Assembly (NCBI GenBank): GCA_029256035.1
Contig: JAQSYR010000036.1
Span: forward strand, 1-13,405
DNA length: 13,405 nucleotides
Source of the DNA: Anaerocolumna sp.
GTDB lineage: Bacteria > Bacillota > Clostridia > Lachnospirales > Lachnospiraceae
Reading direction: 5' to 3'
The translations under genes were made by a program, and so were the position numbers. A model generated the notes under the pieces. It was not told where the DNA came from and made no database searches. It saw only the letters and a program-made list of their open reading frames with translations. This document shows, piece by piece, positions 1 through 6,371 of the stretch. Position 1 is the stretch's first letter. Each line of letters starts with the position of its first letter.

Positions 1-28
1 AAAAATAGGGCTGACTCTAGGTCAGCCC
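1..28 (-). terminator. Intrinsic terminator of the flagellin gene
   Basis: An 8-bp perfect stem (8-15 pairing with 21-28, GGGCTGAC/GTCAGCCC on both strands) has a 5-nt loop at 16-20. On the minus strand it is followed by a U-rich run (TATTTTT, 7-1). It begins 24 bases past the flagellin stop codon and ends that transcript. The GC-rich stem stands out against the AT-rich surroundings. Confidence 0.9.
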
Positions 29-51
29 CGTTATTTTGGGTTTTACAATAA

Positions 52-870
52 TTATTGTAACAGTGATAACACGCCTTGAGTTGATTGGTTAGCCTGTGCA
101 AGCATTGATTGAGCTGCTTGTTGAAGAATGTTATCCTTTGAGTACTTAACCATTTCCTGAGCCATGTCTACGTCACGAATACGTGATTCAGCTGCTTGTA
201 AGTTTTCAGAAGTATTATCTGCATTAGCAATTGTATGCTCTAATCTGTTCTGTAATGCACCAAGTGCTGATCTTTGAGTAGAAACTTTGTCAAGAGCTGA
301 TTGAATTGTTGTAATTGCAGCTGTAGCAGAACCGTAAGTTCCTACTTGACTATTAATACCAGAAACCGCTAAAGCACCTGCTCTCATATCTAAAATAGAG
401 AAAGAAATGTTCTGGCCTTCGTTAGCACCAACTTGAAGATTCTTACCACTGAAACCACCATTTAAAAGTTTCATTGTATTGAATTCAGTCTGGCTACCGA
501 TACGAGTAACTTCTGCTTCTAATGCACTAAGTTCTTTTGCTATTGCAGAACGGTCAGCAGTTACGTTAGTATCATTTGAAGCCTGAACAGCTAATTCTCT
601 CATTCTTTGAAGGATAGACTGAGTCTCATTTAAAGCACCTTCTGCAGTTTGAATTAAAGAGATACCATCCTGAGCGTTTGTAGAAGCCTGATCAAGACCT
701 TTAATCTGTCCACGCATTTTTTCAGAAATTGTTAATCCCGCTGCATTATCTCCTGCACGGTTAATTTTATAACCAGAAGATAACTTTTCAGTTGATCTAG
801 AAAGATTTCCGGTTGTAACACCTAATTGTCTGTTTGTGTTGGCAGCTGCCATATTGTGTTGAACTATCAT
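52..870 (-). CDS. hag: Flagellin, the flagellar filament subunit
   Basis: This encodes a 272-residue flagellin, the protein exported through the flagellar type III apparatus and polymerised into the filament. The N-terminal D0/D1 helices are clear (residues 1 to about 140, starting MIVQHNMAAANTNRQLG, with the LSSGYKINRAGDNAAGL segment). So are the C-terminal D1/D0 helices (last 85 residues or so, containing RIRDVDMAQEM and ending STQGVLSLLQ). Only about 50 residues separate them, so this is a short flagellin without D2/D3 domains. I chose the ATG at 870 because AAGGAGGA (877-884) lies 6 nt upstream and MIVQHNM is the usual flagellin start. An in-frame ATG at 900 lies inside a leader hairpin and has no ribosome site. 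The gene has its own sigma-D-type promoter, a probable CsrA-controlled leader and its own terminator. The identification is very secure; the symbol follows Bacillus usage (fliC elsewhere). Confidence 0.97.
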   Translation of the reverse strand: MIVQHNMAAANTNRQLGVTTGNLSRSTEKLSSGYKINRAGDNAAGLTISEKMRGQIKGLDQASTNAQDGISLIQTAEGALNETQSILQRMRELAVQASNDTNVTADRSAIAKELSALEAEVTRIGSQTEFNTMKLLNGGFSGKNLQVGANEGQNISFSILDMRAGALAVSGINSQVGTYGSATAAITTIQSALDKVSTQRSALGALQNRLEHTIANADNTSENLQAAESRIRDVDMAQEMVKYSKDNILQQAAQSMLAQANQSTQGVLSLLQ

Positions 871-876
871 ATGTAT

Positions 877-911
877 TCCTCCTTGAATTTTTAGTAGCAT
901 CCATGCTACTA
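877..911 (-). promoter_or_regulatory. Probable CsrA-binding region in the flagellin leader: GGA-loop hairpin plus Shine-Dalgarno
   Basis: On the minus strand 911-892 is a perfect inverted repeat, TAGTAGCATGGATGCTACTA. It folds into a 7-bp stem with hexaloop AUGGAU. The loop and closing bases (GCAUGGAUGC) fit the known CsrA consensus, in which GGA sits in the loop of a short hairpin. Only 7 bases further on is the Shine-Dalgarno AAGGAGGA (884-877), which carries a second and third GGA-type core. B. subtilis hag has the same arrangement: an upstream site plus a site over the ribosome-binding site, bound together by CsrA to block initiation. The sequence and fold are seen directly; binding by the CsrA encoded at 4060-4281 is inference. 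Confidence 0.75.
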
Positions 912-1003
912 CTTATTTTATTTAGTAACCAATATCACCTGTAAATTCTGTTGGCCGTACGCTCCTATGAATTTGCAAATAATATTTTTCTTACTTGTAA
1001 TAT

Positions 1004-1030
1004 ATATCGGTTGAAATAAATAAAACTTTA
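1004..1030 (-). promoter_or_regulatory. Sigma-D (sigma-28) type promoter of flagellin
   Basis: On the minus strand TAAA (1030-1027), 15 bp, then ACCGATAT (1011-1004) matches the flagellar sigma consensus TAAA-N15-GCCGATAT at every position but one. Transcription would start near 997, giving a leader of about 125 nt that contains the CsrA-type hairpin. It lies in the 179-bp gap between the fliT-like gene and flagellin. Confidence 0.88.
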
Positions 1031-1049
1031 TAGCTTAAAAATAAATTTT

Positions 1050-1529
1050 TTATTTTTTTTTGTCTAAAAAATAAGATTCGCCATAGCGTTGATCTGCCAC
1101 ATTTTTATAGTAGTTGGTAGCCACCTGACTATTTTTCTTAAATCTTTTAATCTCATTTTTTTTATCAGAAAAATAGATTTCTATTTTCCCTTTATTTTTG
1201 ATTTCATAGGTTTGAAGTTTCGCACTTTTTTCTGTTACTTGTTTGATCAGTTGCTGTAAGCCCAATATTTGATCTTTATGATGGGTCTTATTGTTACTAA
1301 TTTCATCTCTTACATGTTCATATATACTTTCAAAGCCCTCGTCTAGTTGGAATAATCGCGTAATTAATTTATCTTTCTCTGAAAGAGTGTCTTCAAACTT
1401 TTCCATATTAGGTGGTTCCTCATCTAAATACGTTTGCTGATCCACCGTAATTAATATGAGTTCATCTAATAAAGCATTTTTTTTCACTAATGTATCTGTT
1501 AAGATATTTATATAAGTATTGTTATCCAC
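1050..1529 (-). CDS. FliT/FlgN-like flagellar export chaperone (putative)
   Basis: The product is 159 residues, highly charged and predicted almost entirely helical. Leucine and isoleucine recur at coiled-coil spacing through about residue 120, and the C-terminal tail is basic (...DKKK). There is no signal peptide or membrane segment. Its position directly after fliD and fliS is that of fliT in B. subtilis, and size and character fit the FliT/FlgN class of cytoplasmic chaperones that hold filament-cap or hook-junction subunits before export. The sequence is too divergent for me to say which. The start is GTG at 1529 with a weak GGGG ribosome site 7 nt upstream (1537-1540); no ATG lies closer in frame. 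It begins 22 bases after the fliS stop. The operon role is fairly sure; the exact family is not. Confidence 0.7.
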   Translation of the reverse strand: MDNNTYINILTDTLVKKNALLDELILITVDQQTYLDEEPPNMEKFEDTLSEKDKLITRLFQLDEGFESIYEHVRDEISNNKTHHKDQILGLQQLIKQVTEKSAKLQTYEIKNKGKIEIYFSDKKNEIKRFKKNSQVATNYYKNVADQRYGESYFLDKKK

Positions 1530-1551
1530 TCCAAAACCCCGCTTATTATCA

Positions 1552-1929
1552 TTATGAATTTGCTTTATTCAACCTTATGACTTCCTTCCAGGTATCTCTC
1601 ATACCTCTTAAGTTCTCAATTACTTCTTCTAATATTATACTATCCTTTTTTATATTAGAAGCTACTAATCTATCATAAATATAGTCATAAATATTATCAA
1701 AGTCCCTAGCAACTGGGTATTTAAAATCCAGCGTCATTCGTAAATGTGTTACTATTTTCTCTGCTTTAATAATGTTTATATTTGCTTTCTCGTAATTCCG
1801 TTCATTTAATCCATCTTTTGCAATATTGCAAAATTTAATTGCCCCCTCATAAAGCATAAGTGTTAATTCTGCTGGAGTGGCTGATTTAATTTTGTTATTT
1901 TGATATGCTACTGCTGCATTAACTGGCAT
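1552..1929 (-). CDS. fliS: Flagellin-specific export chaperone FliS
   Basis: This is a 125-residue FliS homologue, close to the usual 125-135. FliS binds the C-terminal helix of newly made flagellin in the cytoplasm, stops premature polymerisation and delivers it to the export gate. The N-terminal signature is clear: Y9-Q-N-N then I-K-S-A-T-P-A-E-L-T-L-M-L-Y-E-G-A-I-K-F, followed by helices that include the NIIKAEKIVTHLRMTLDF stretch and end near DTWKEVIRLNKANS. The ATG at 1929 is preceded by AGGAGG (1935-1940) at 5-nt spacing. It starts 45 bases after fliD and belongs to the flaG-fliD-fliS unit. Its substrate is presumably the flagellin encoded at 52-870. Confidence 0.96.
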   Translation of the reverse strand: MPVNAAVAYQNNKIKSATPAELTLMLYEGAIKFCNIAKDGLNERNYEKANINIIKAEKIVTHLRMTLDFKYPVARDFDNIYDYIYDRLVASNIKKDSIILEEVIENLRGMRDTWKEVIRLNKANS

Positions 1930-1974
1930 ACTTTCCTCCTGAAAAACTTGTGTTAACTTTTGTTAAACTTAATC

Positions 1975-3504
1975 CTACTGGTTTGATGTTCCAAACATTC
2001 CCGCCAAAGCACTGGACTGAGACTGCATCTTTGCCATGGCTGTTTCCATCGCCGCAAATTGCTTATAATATTTATCTTCCATTGCAGTAAGTTTTTCTTC
2101 TAGAATTGCAATTTGTTTTGCATAATCCGTCTGCTGTTTTGCCATGGTTTTATCATTATAAAAAGTAAGTGCACTCCTGACATTAGGTATTGCATCCATT
2201 TTATCTTTCATGGTCGAATATAAATTCTGTGTTATTTCTGAAAGAGCTTCCATTACTACTTCTGGCTTTTCTTCTAATGCTTTCATTAGTTTATTGCTAT
2301 TAGTAGCATACACTTTATCATCTTCATCCCCATAAATATGTAACAGACCTTTTTCTGAATAATCAGAGGATGTCTGAATTCCAAAGCTTGATAAAGAATA
2401 ATTTTTGCCAGCAACATCTGTACTTTTCGTTAAAGAAGTTCTCATACCATCAATCAGAGCCCCTAAGGTAGAATCCCTTCGCAAAATGGAATCCTGTATT
2501 TTGGTTTCCCATTTTTCAATCTGATCCTCTGTCATCGCCTCTTTTTCATCATCACTAAGAGGAGCATAACCGCTGGCAGATGGTGCATAATAAAGTTCAT
2601 TCATTTCTTTTAGAATTTCATTGTATGAATTAACAAACTTTTTAACCATATCATAGGTTGCCTGTGTATCATTTGCAACATTCAAACTAATTGTTTCCAA
2701 AGCCTGTGTTTCACCTTTTAAAGTTATAGTTAATCCATTTACAGCAAAAACATTGGATGACCCTGTTAAAACAGCGCCATTATATGTTATATTGCTGTCT
2801 TCTGCTGCTACCACCGTGGATAAAGTAGATGCAGGATCGTATTTTGTTCCATCTGCTTTTACTGCATCCAATCCTAGGTTTGCTAATAAATTATTCGCAT
2901 CATTATTCAGAGAATCTTTTGCTATTACTTGAAATCCATTTGCCACACCACTGTTTTTCGAGCTAATAAAAAATCTGCCTTGTGTAGCATCAAAGTTAGC
3001 GTTTAATCCTGCTGATTTTGCTGTGTCAACAAAATTAGTAACTGTAGTATCCGTACCTACTGTAAGTGTTTTACTACCAATTGTAATTTTGGTACCTGCA
3101 GTGATATTCAAATCTGTAAGTTTTGTAGCTGTTGTTATAGCTGCACCATTCTTGTCAGTTGTAATCTTACCACCTGTAACATACTGGGAACTGGCAAGGT
3201 TATTAACCTTTAATGTATGAGTACCATTAGCGGCTGTAGTTCCTGCGCTTACACTAACTAAAGAATCATTGGAAGAGGTAACTGATTTTGTAAGATAACT
3301 TCCCTGCAATCGCATCTTTGATAAATCTTCCGTATATAATTTATATAATTTTGCATTTAATTCTTTCCACTTATCCTGTTTCCAGGTTAAAAGAGTTTGT
3401 TTATCCTCTACTCGTTTATTTTTTAATCGCTGGGCATCTACCATACCTTGAATTAAGGATTCTGTGTCAAGCCCAGATATCATACCCGTCATTCGAACTG
3501 CCAT
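1975..3504 (-). CDS. fliD: Flagellar filament cap protein FliD (hook-associated protein 2)
   Basis: The product is 509 residues, typical for FliD, which forms the oligomeric cap at the filament tip and folds arriving flagellin subunits into place. The N-terminal region begins MAVRMTGMISGLDTESLIQ and continues with helices rich in W/K/L (about 10-60), then SVSAGTTAANGTHTLKV. The middle (about 110-250) is a Thr/Asn/Gly-rich insert typical of the exposed D2/D3 domains. The C-terminal FliD domain follows (about 255-500) with SYNEILKEMNELYY and RRDSTLGALIDGMRTSL, ending in a coiled coil (about 460-495). The ATG at 3504 has AAAGGAGGG upstream. It starts 16 bases after the flaG stop. The identification is secure. 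Confidence 0.96.
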   Translation of the reverse strand: MAVRMTGMISGLDTESLIQGMVDAQRLKNKRVEDKQTLLTWKQDKWKELNAKLYKLYTEDLSKMRLQGSYLTKSVTSSNDSLVSVSAGTTAANGTHTLKVNNLASSQYVTGGKITTDKNGAAITTATKLTDLNITAGTKITIGSKTLTVGTDTTVTNFVDTAKSAGLNANFDATQGRFFISSKNSGVANGFQVIAKDSLNNDANNLLANLGLDAVKADGTKYDPASTLSTVVAAEDSNITYNGAVLTGSSNVFAVNGLTITLKGETQALETISLNVANDTQATYDMVKKFVNSYNEILKEMNELYYAPSASGYAPLSDDEKEAMTEDQIEKWETKIQDSILRRDSTLGALIDGMRTSLTKSTDVAGKNYSLSSFGIQTSSDYSEKGLLHIYGDEDDKVYATNSNKLMKALEEKPEVVMEALSEITQNLYSTMKDKMDAIPNVRSALTFYNDKTMAKQQTDYAKQIAILEEKLTAMEDKYYKQFAAMETAMAKMQSQSSALAGMFGTSNQ

Positions 3505-3520
3505 GATATCCCTCCTTTAT

Positions 3521-3811
3521 CTATCGTTTTTCATCAACAAGTATACCTGCTATTTCCCAAATCTTCTCAAGCATTTCTAAGCTTTCTTCCTGTGGAATTT
3601 CTCTTATGATTTCCTGGGTTTCTTTATCAATTACTTTAATTGAGATACGATTTGTTTCCTCATGATAAGAATATTCAAATCTGGTTCGTACCTGCTTCAT
3701 TTTATTATTTGCTTGGTCAATTGCACTCTTTAAACGCTGTGTATTTGCCTGTCCATCTTTTTGCTGCTGAAAACTTTCGCTGTTACCATCTTGTAGTGAT
3801 TTTGTAACCAC
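3521..3811 (-). CDS. flaG: FlaG-family flagellar protein (start uncertain)
   Basis: The C-terminal 60 residues or so are typical of FlaG: FEYSYHEETNRISIKVID, then T-Q-E-I-I-R-E-I-P-Q-E-E, ending in an amphipathic helix. FlaG proteins are encoded beside fliD and affect filament length in some species; their biochemical role is poorly known. As drawn the gene starts at GTG 3811 and encodes 96 residues, but no good Shine-Dalgarno precedes it. The frame stays open upstream to a stop at 3896-3898. That stretch reads like FlaG N-terminus (rich in N, Q, G, T, for example NSIQNQGTGNAAY), yet it holds no ATG, GTG or TTG. The true start may therefore be a near-cognate codon. The sole nearby ATG (3840) is out of frame. 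The stop lies 16 bases before fliD. Confidence 0.88.
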   Translation of the reverse strand: MVTKSLQDGNSESFQQQKDGQANTQRLKSAIDQANNKMKQVRTRFEYSYHEETNRISIKVIDKETQEIIREIPQEESLEMLEKIWEIAGILVDEKR

Positions 3812-3878
3812 CGTTGTACCAGTCCCTGTATATGCAGCATTTCCGGTACCTTGATTCTGAATAGAATTTATAGGAAAT

Positions 3879-3905
3879 ATATCGGTAATATTTTTCTAAA
3901 TGTTA
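3879..3905 (-). promoter_or_regulatory. Sigma-D type promoter of the flaG-fliD-fliS-fliT unit
   Basis: On the minus strand TAAC (3905-3902), exactly 15 bp, then ACCGATAT (3886-3879). The -10 box is identical to that of the flagellin promoter and the -35 differs at one base. It sits in the 248-bp gap between csrA and flaG, where no terminator is visible, so read-through from csrA is also possible. The expected start near 3872 leaves a leader of about 60 nt before the GTG at 3811. If translation begins further upstream the leader would be very short. Confidence 0.72.
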
Positions 3906-4059
3906 ACACTTACTTATGTGAAATTATAATAATTTTTTTAAATTAATTTTAAAATAAATCTATACTACTTATCAGTAATGAGACTAAAAGCATAGTACAT
4001 GCATTTTCTCCACCTATTTGGACTAAATTTTTTATCTTTTTTTAAATACAGCAAGAAAT

Positions 4060-4281
4060 TTATTTGAACAATTTTCTCAGTGCATCTACGGAAGCATCAC
4101 TTTCTACTGCCTCTTTATTGGCATCCTGTATCTGAATATAGATTTCTTTGCGGTATACAGGAATGGATTTTGGAGCATTTATTCCCAGTTTTACCTGATC
4201 TCCCTTGATTTCTAATATGGAAATCTCTATCTCATTGCTTATTATGATTGACTCACCAATTTTTCTTGTCAGGGCCAGCAT
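4060..4281 (-). CDS. csrA: Carbon storage regulator CsrA, an RNA-binding translational regulator
   Basis: This 73-residue CsrA acts as a dimer that binds GGA motifs in mRNA leaders and usually blocks translation. The family core is intact: MLALTRKIGESIII at the N-terminus, LGINAPKSIPVYRKEIY in the middle, with R6 and R44 at the positions that contact RNA in characterised CsrA. A short charged C-terminal tail follows, as in Firmicute homologues that bind FliW. I chose the ATG at 4281 over an upstream in-frame ATG at 4302 because the family always begins at MLxLTRK and AAAGGGGG lies 8 nt upstream. Only one base separates it from the fliW stop (TAATATG), so the two are probably translationally coupled. 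Flagellin mRNA is the expected main target. Confidence 0.97.
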   Translation of the reverse strand: MLALTRKIGESIIISNEIEISILEIKGDQVKLGINAPKSIPVYRKEIYIQIQDANKEAVESDASVDALRKLFK

Positions 4282-4282
4282 A

Positions 4283-4750
4283 TTAGTGTCCCCCTTTCTC
4301 ATTTTTCATTTTTTGAAAAATCGAGAAAACATTATATTTCACCTGATAATCTTGATTCTCTGCAATTACCTGACATCCTTTTCTAGTATCTGCATTAATG
4401 ACAAAAGGTGCTTTTAAGTTAACAGACATCTTTGTTAAATCAGATGGTACTGTCATGGTAAGTAGTATTACTATGTTTTCTTCGTTAACTTCACCTAAAG
4501 ACTTTAATATCTCATCTTCAACTACTGGATTGTAATCTGGTTTTACTAGAAGCGGATTAATTACAGGAATTGCAAGAGATGCTTCCTCAAGACTCTGCAG
4601 CCAAGAAATGCTTCCACTATGGCCATCTTCTACATCATAAAGAATTGTATATTTTTTATAATTTTCAAATCCCATAATTCCTTGCTCAAAAATAATAACT
4701 TTTTCCTCATTTAAATCTATTTCTCCAAAATATTTGGTTTTTACTAACAT
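4283..4750 (-). CDS. fliW: Flagellar assembly factor FliW, a CsrA antagonist
   Basis: The 155-residue product matches FliW. Seen features are the N-terminal MLVKTKYFGEIDL strand, the conserved F21-E-Q-G-I-M-G-F-E-N-Y-K-K-Y segment, W50-L-Q-S-L followed by LAIPVINP, and the PFVINADTRKGCQVI region. In B. subtilis FliW binds either free flagellin or CsrA. When flagellin is exported, FliW is freed, sequesters CsrA and allows more flagellin translation. The ATG at 4750 is chosen because AAAGGAG lies 5 nt upstream; an earlier ATG at 4768 has no such site. It is 85 bases after flgL, behind a strong intercistronic hairpin, and abuts csrA. Confidence 0.96.
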   Translation of the reverse strand: MLVKTKYFGEIDLNEEKVIIFEQGIMGFENYKKYTILYDVEDGHSGSISWLQSLEEASLAIPVINPLLVKPDYNPVVEDEILKSLGEVNEENIVILLTMTVPSDLTKMSVNLKAPFVINADTRKGCQVIAENQDYQVKYNVFSIFQKMKNEKGGH

Positions 4751-4778
4751 AATTTCTCCTTTCGCCATAAAACCTTAC

Positions 4779-4825
4779 AAGGGGTGTCAATGCATTCCAA
4801 ACTTCAGTTGCATTTAACGCCCCTT
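4779..4825. repeat. Inverted repeat between flgL and fliW; plus strand resembles an intrinsic terminator
   Basis: AAGGGG (4779-4784) pairs with CCCCTT (4820-4825). After a wobble, two pairs and a small internal loop, AATGCA (4789-4794) pairs with TGCATT (4809-4814), leaving a 14-nt loop. Read on the plus strand it runs into TTTTTTATATTTTT, the form of an intrinsic terminator, although no plus-strand gene ends here. In the minus-strand mRNA it is an intercistronic hairpin whose loop contains GGA, about 40 nt before the fliW ribosome site. It could be an antisense terminator, an mRNA processing or stability element, or a CsrA site. Confidence 0.7.
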
Positions 4826-4835
4826 TTTTATATTT

Positions 4836-6344
4836 TTATAAGAAATCCAACAATGTATTCTGCACTACTTTTGACGCTGCAGAAAGGGATGCATTATATA
4901 TTGTTTCTGCTGAATTATATTTTATTACGGTTTCAACCAGGTCTACATCTTCATTATTAGACATAAGTTCTTCGAAATCTACCTGCTGGCTGGATAGACG
5001 GCTTTCCGTTAATTCCAAGCGTACATAACGGCTTCCAAGGTCTGCCACTGCTACATTGAGAAGATTTTGGTGTTTCGATGAACCGGCAATTCCATTTTCA
5101 AATGCATCATGCATTATTTTATTTTTTAGAACAAGTTCTGTGTTTAATTGCTCTGAGAACTTTTCTAAAGCTTCTCTTTGGGTATCTGTAATATTGGTAT
5201 CTTCCAATAATTTATTAACTTCTTCTATTTTTTGTTCTGTTGCAGTGACATCCTGCACCGTTTTTAAAATTTCATCAATATCTCTTCCGATACCATGGGT
5301 GATGGCATCACTACCCTGGGTATTGATGGTTAATTTTTGATTAAAGTTAATTTCATATTGAATCTGCTGATCTGCCTTTGTATAGCTGGCAGTATCTAAT
5401 GTGGTTGTATTTAAAACATTACAATCAAAGTAATGTTCTGGTCTTAGGTCCCCAGTTTTAAAGTCATTTTTCTTATAGGATACAGAAATGCTATCGGATA
5501 ATCTTAATTTTTCATACACATTATCTGCTGGAACAGAAGGATCATCATAAAGTATTAATTCTCCTGTCTCCGGAATATAATTAATAGTTCCTGCTATAGG
5601 TTCATAAGGCAGTGGTGATGTTGAAGTTATTGACACCGTATTAATGGTAATTGGTGATTGAGCCACACCACCAACACTATAATTAAGTACTCCTCCCCCC
5701 TCGATTGTTCCCAAATCTTCATAGGACAAGCGTATTCTGTGATAAGAAAGCAGATTTGGAGCGTTATTAAAATCAGCAGCCGTAGAGGTTGCTGGATCAT
5801 AGGCGTCAATGGGTAGTTGTCCGTTTACAATAGATAGTTCTTCAATATCTTCCCCTGTAAATTCTTCTGTAATAGTATACTCTAGATTAGTGGAAGGTTC
5901 GTTAAAAATCAAGCTGGTATCTGTTTTATATCCGGTAAATACATATCTTCCAGCATAGTTTGAATTGCCTTCCTGATAAATCTGCTTCTTTAGCTCTTCC
6001 AGATTCTGAACAATGCTGGTTCTATCAGCAGCAGTCAGAGTATCGGTTGTACCCTGTACACAATACGTATTAACCTGGGTTAAAATATCATTTACATTGG
6101 TAAGAGCACTTTCCGTAACATCCATCCAGGACTTTGCATCTGGTATGTTTTTCTCGTAATATTGATTTAGCTCACTTAAGTTTGTCCGTAATTTTAAAGC
6201 TCTTACTGCAACAATAGGATCTTCGGAAGGTCGTTGAATTTTTTTACCAGTTGAATATTGTTCATCTAATTTATTTAAATTCAGTTTATTCTTATTGATG
6301 TTATTCATCATATTGTTGGTCATCATTCTGTTTGTAATTCTCAT
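4836..6344 (-). CDS. flgL: Hook-filament junction protein FlgL (hook-associated protein 3), enlarged
   Basis: FlgL joins FlgK to the flagellin filament. The N-terminus is typical: MRITNRMMTNNMMNNIN, then Y30-STGKKIQRPSEDP, a helix with LRTNLSELNQYY, and GNSNYAGRYVFTGYKTD near residue 130. The C-terminus (about 420-502) carries the matching flagellin-like helices with LTESRLSSQQVDFEELMSN and YNASLSAASKVVQNTLLDFL. At 502 residues it is far longer than the roughly 300 of B. subtilis or E. coli FlgL. The extra length lies in the middle (about 145-400), presumably extra surface-exposed domain. The ATG at 6344 follows AAGGAGGT at ideal spacing. It is 27 bases after flgK copy B. Confidence 0.94.
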   Translation of the reverse strand: MRITNRMMTNNMMNNINKNKLNLNKLDEQYSTGKKIQRPSEDPIVAVRALKLRTNLSELNQYYEKNIPDAKSWMDVTESALTNVNDILTQVNTYCVQGTTDTLTAADRTSIVQNLEELKKQIYQEGNSNYAGRYVFTGYKTDTSLIFNEPSTNLEYTITEEFTGEDIEELSIVNGQLPIDAYDPATSTAADFNNAPNLLSYHRIRLSYEDLGTIEGGGVLNYSVGGVAQSPITINTVSITSTSPLPYEPIAGTINYIPETGELILYDDPSVPADNVYEKLRLSDSISVSYKKNDFKTGDLRPEHYFDCNVLNTTTLDTASYTKADQQIQYEINFNQKLTINTQGSDAITHGIGRDIDEILKTVQDVTATEQKIEEVNKLLEDTNITDTQREALEKFSEQLNTELVLKNKIMHDAFENGIAGSSKHQNLLNVAVADLGSRYVRLELTESRLSSQQVDFEELMSNNEDVDLVETVIKYNSAETIYNASLSAASKVVQNTLLDFL

Positions 6345-6371
6345 GGAAACCTCCTTATGAGATTCTATCTA

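Noticed and set aside
871..900. Ten-residue N-terminal extension of flagellin starting at ATG 900
   Set aside because: That ATG is inside the leader hairpin without a Shine-Dalgarno, while ATG 870 has an ideal one and the family-typical start.
3023..3506. Plus-strand open frames inside fliD (3023-3220 and 3318-3506)
   Set aside because: Both are antisense shadows of a securely identified gene.
3984..4004. Mini open frame MHVLCF on the minus strand behind a good ribosome site (AGGTGGAG)
   Set aside because: Six codons are too few to support a gene; no attenuator or hairpin follows, so a leader peptide is not supported.
5056..5340. 94-codon open frame on the plus strand inside flgL
   Set aside because: It is a shadow of the flgL coding sequence; no ribosome site and no sensible protein composition.
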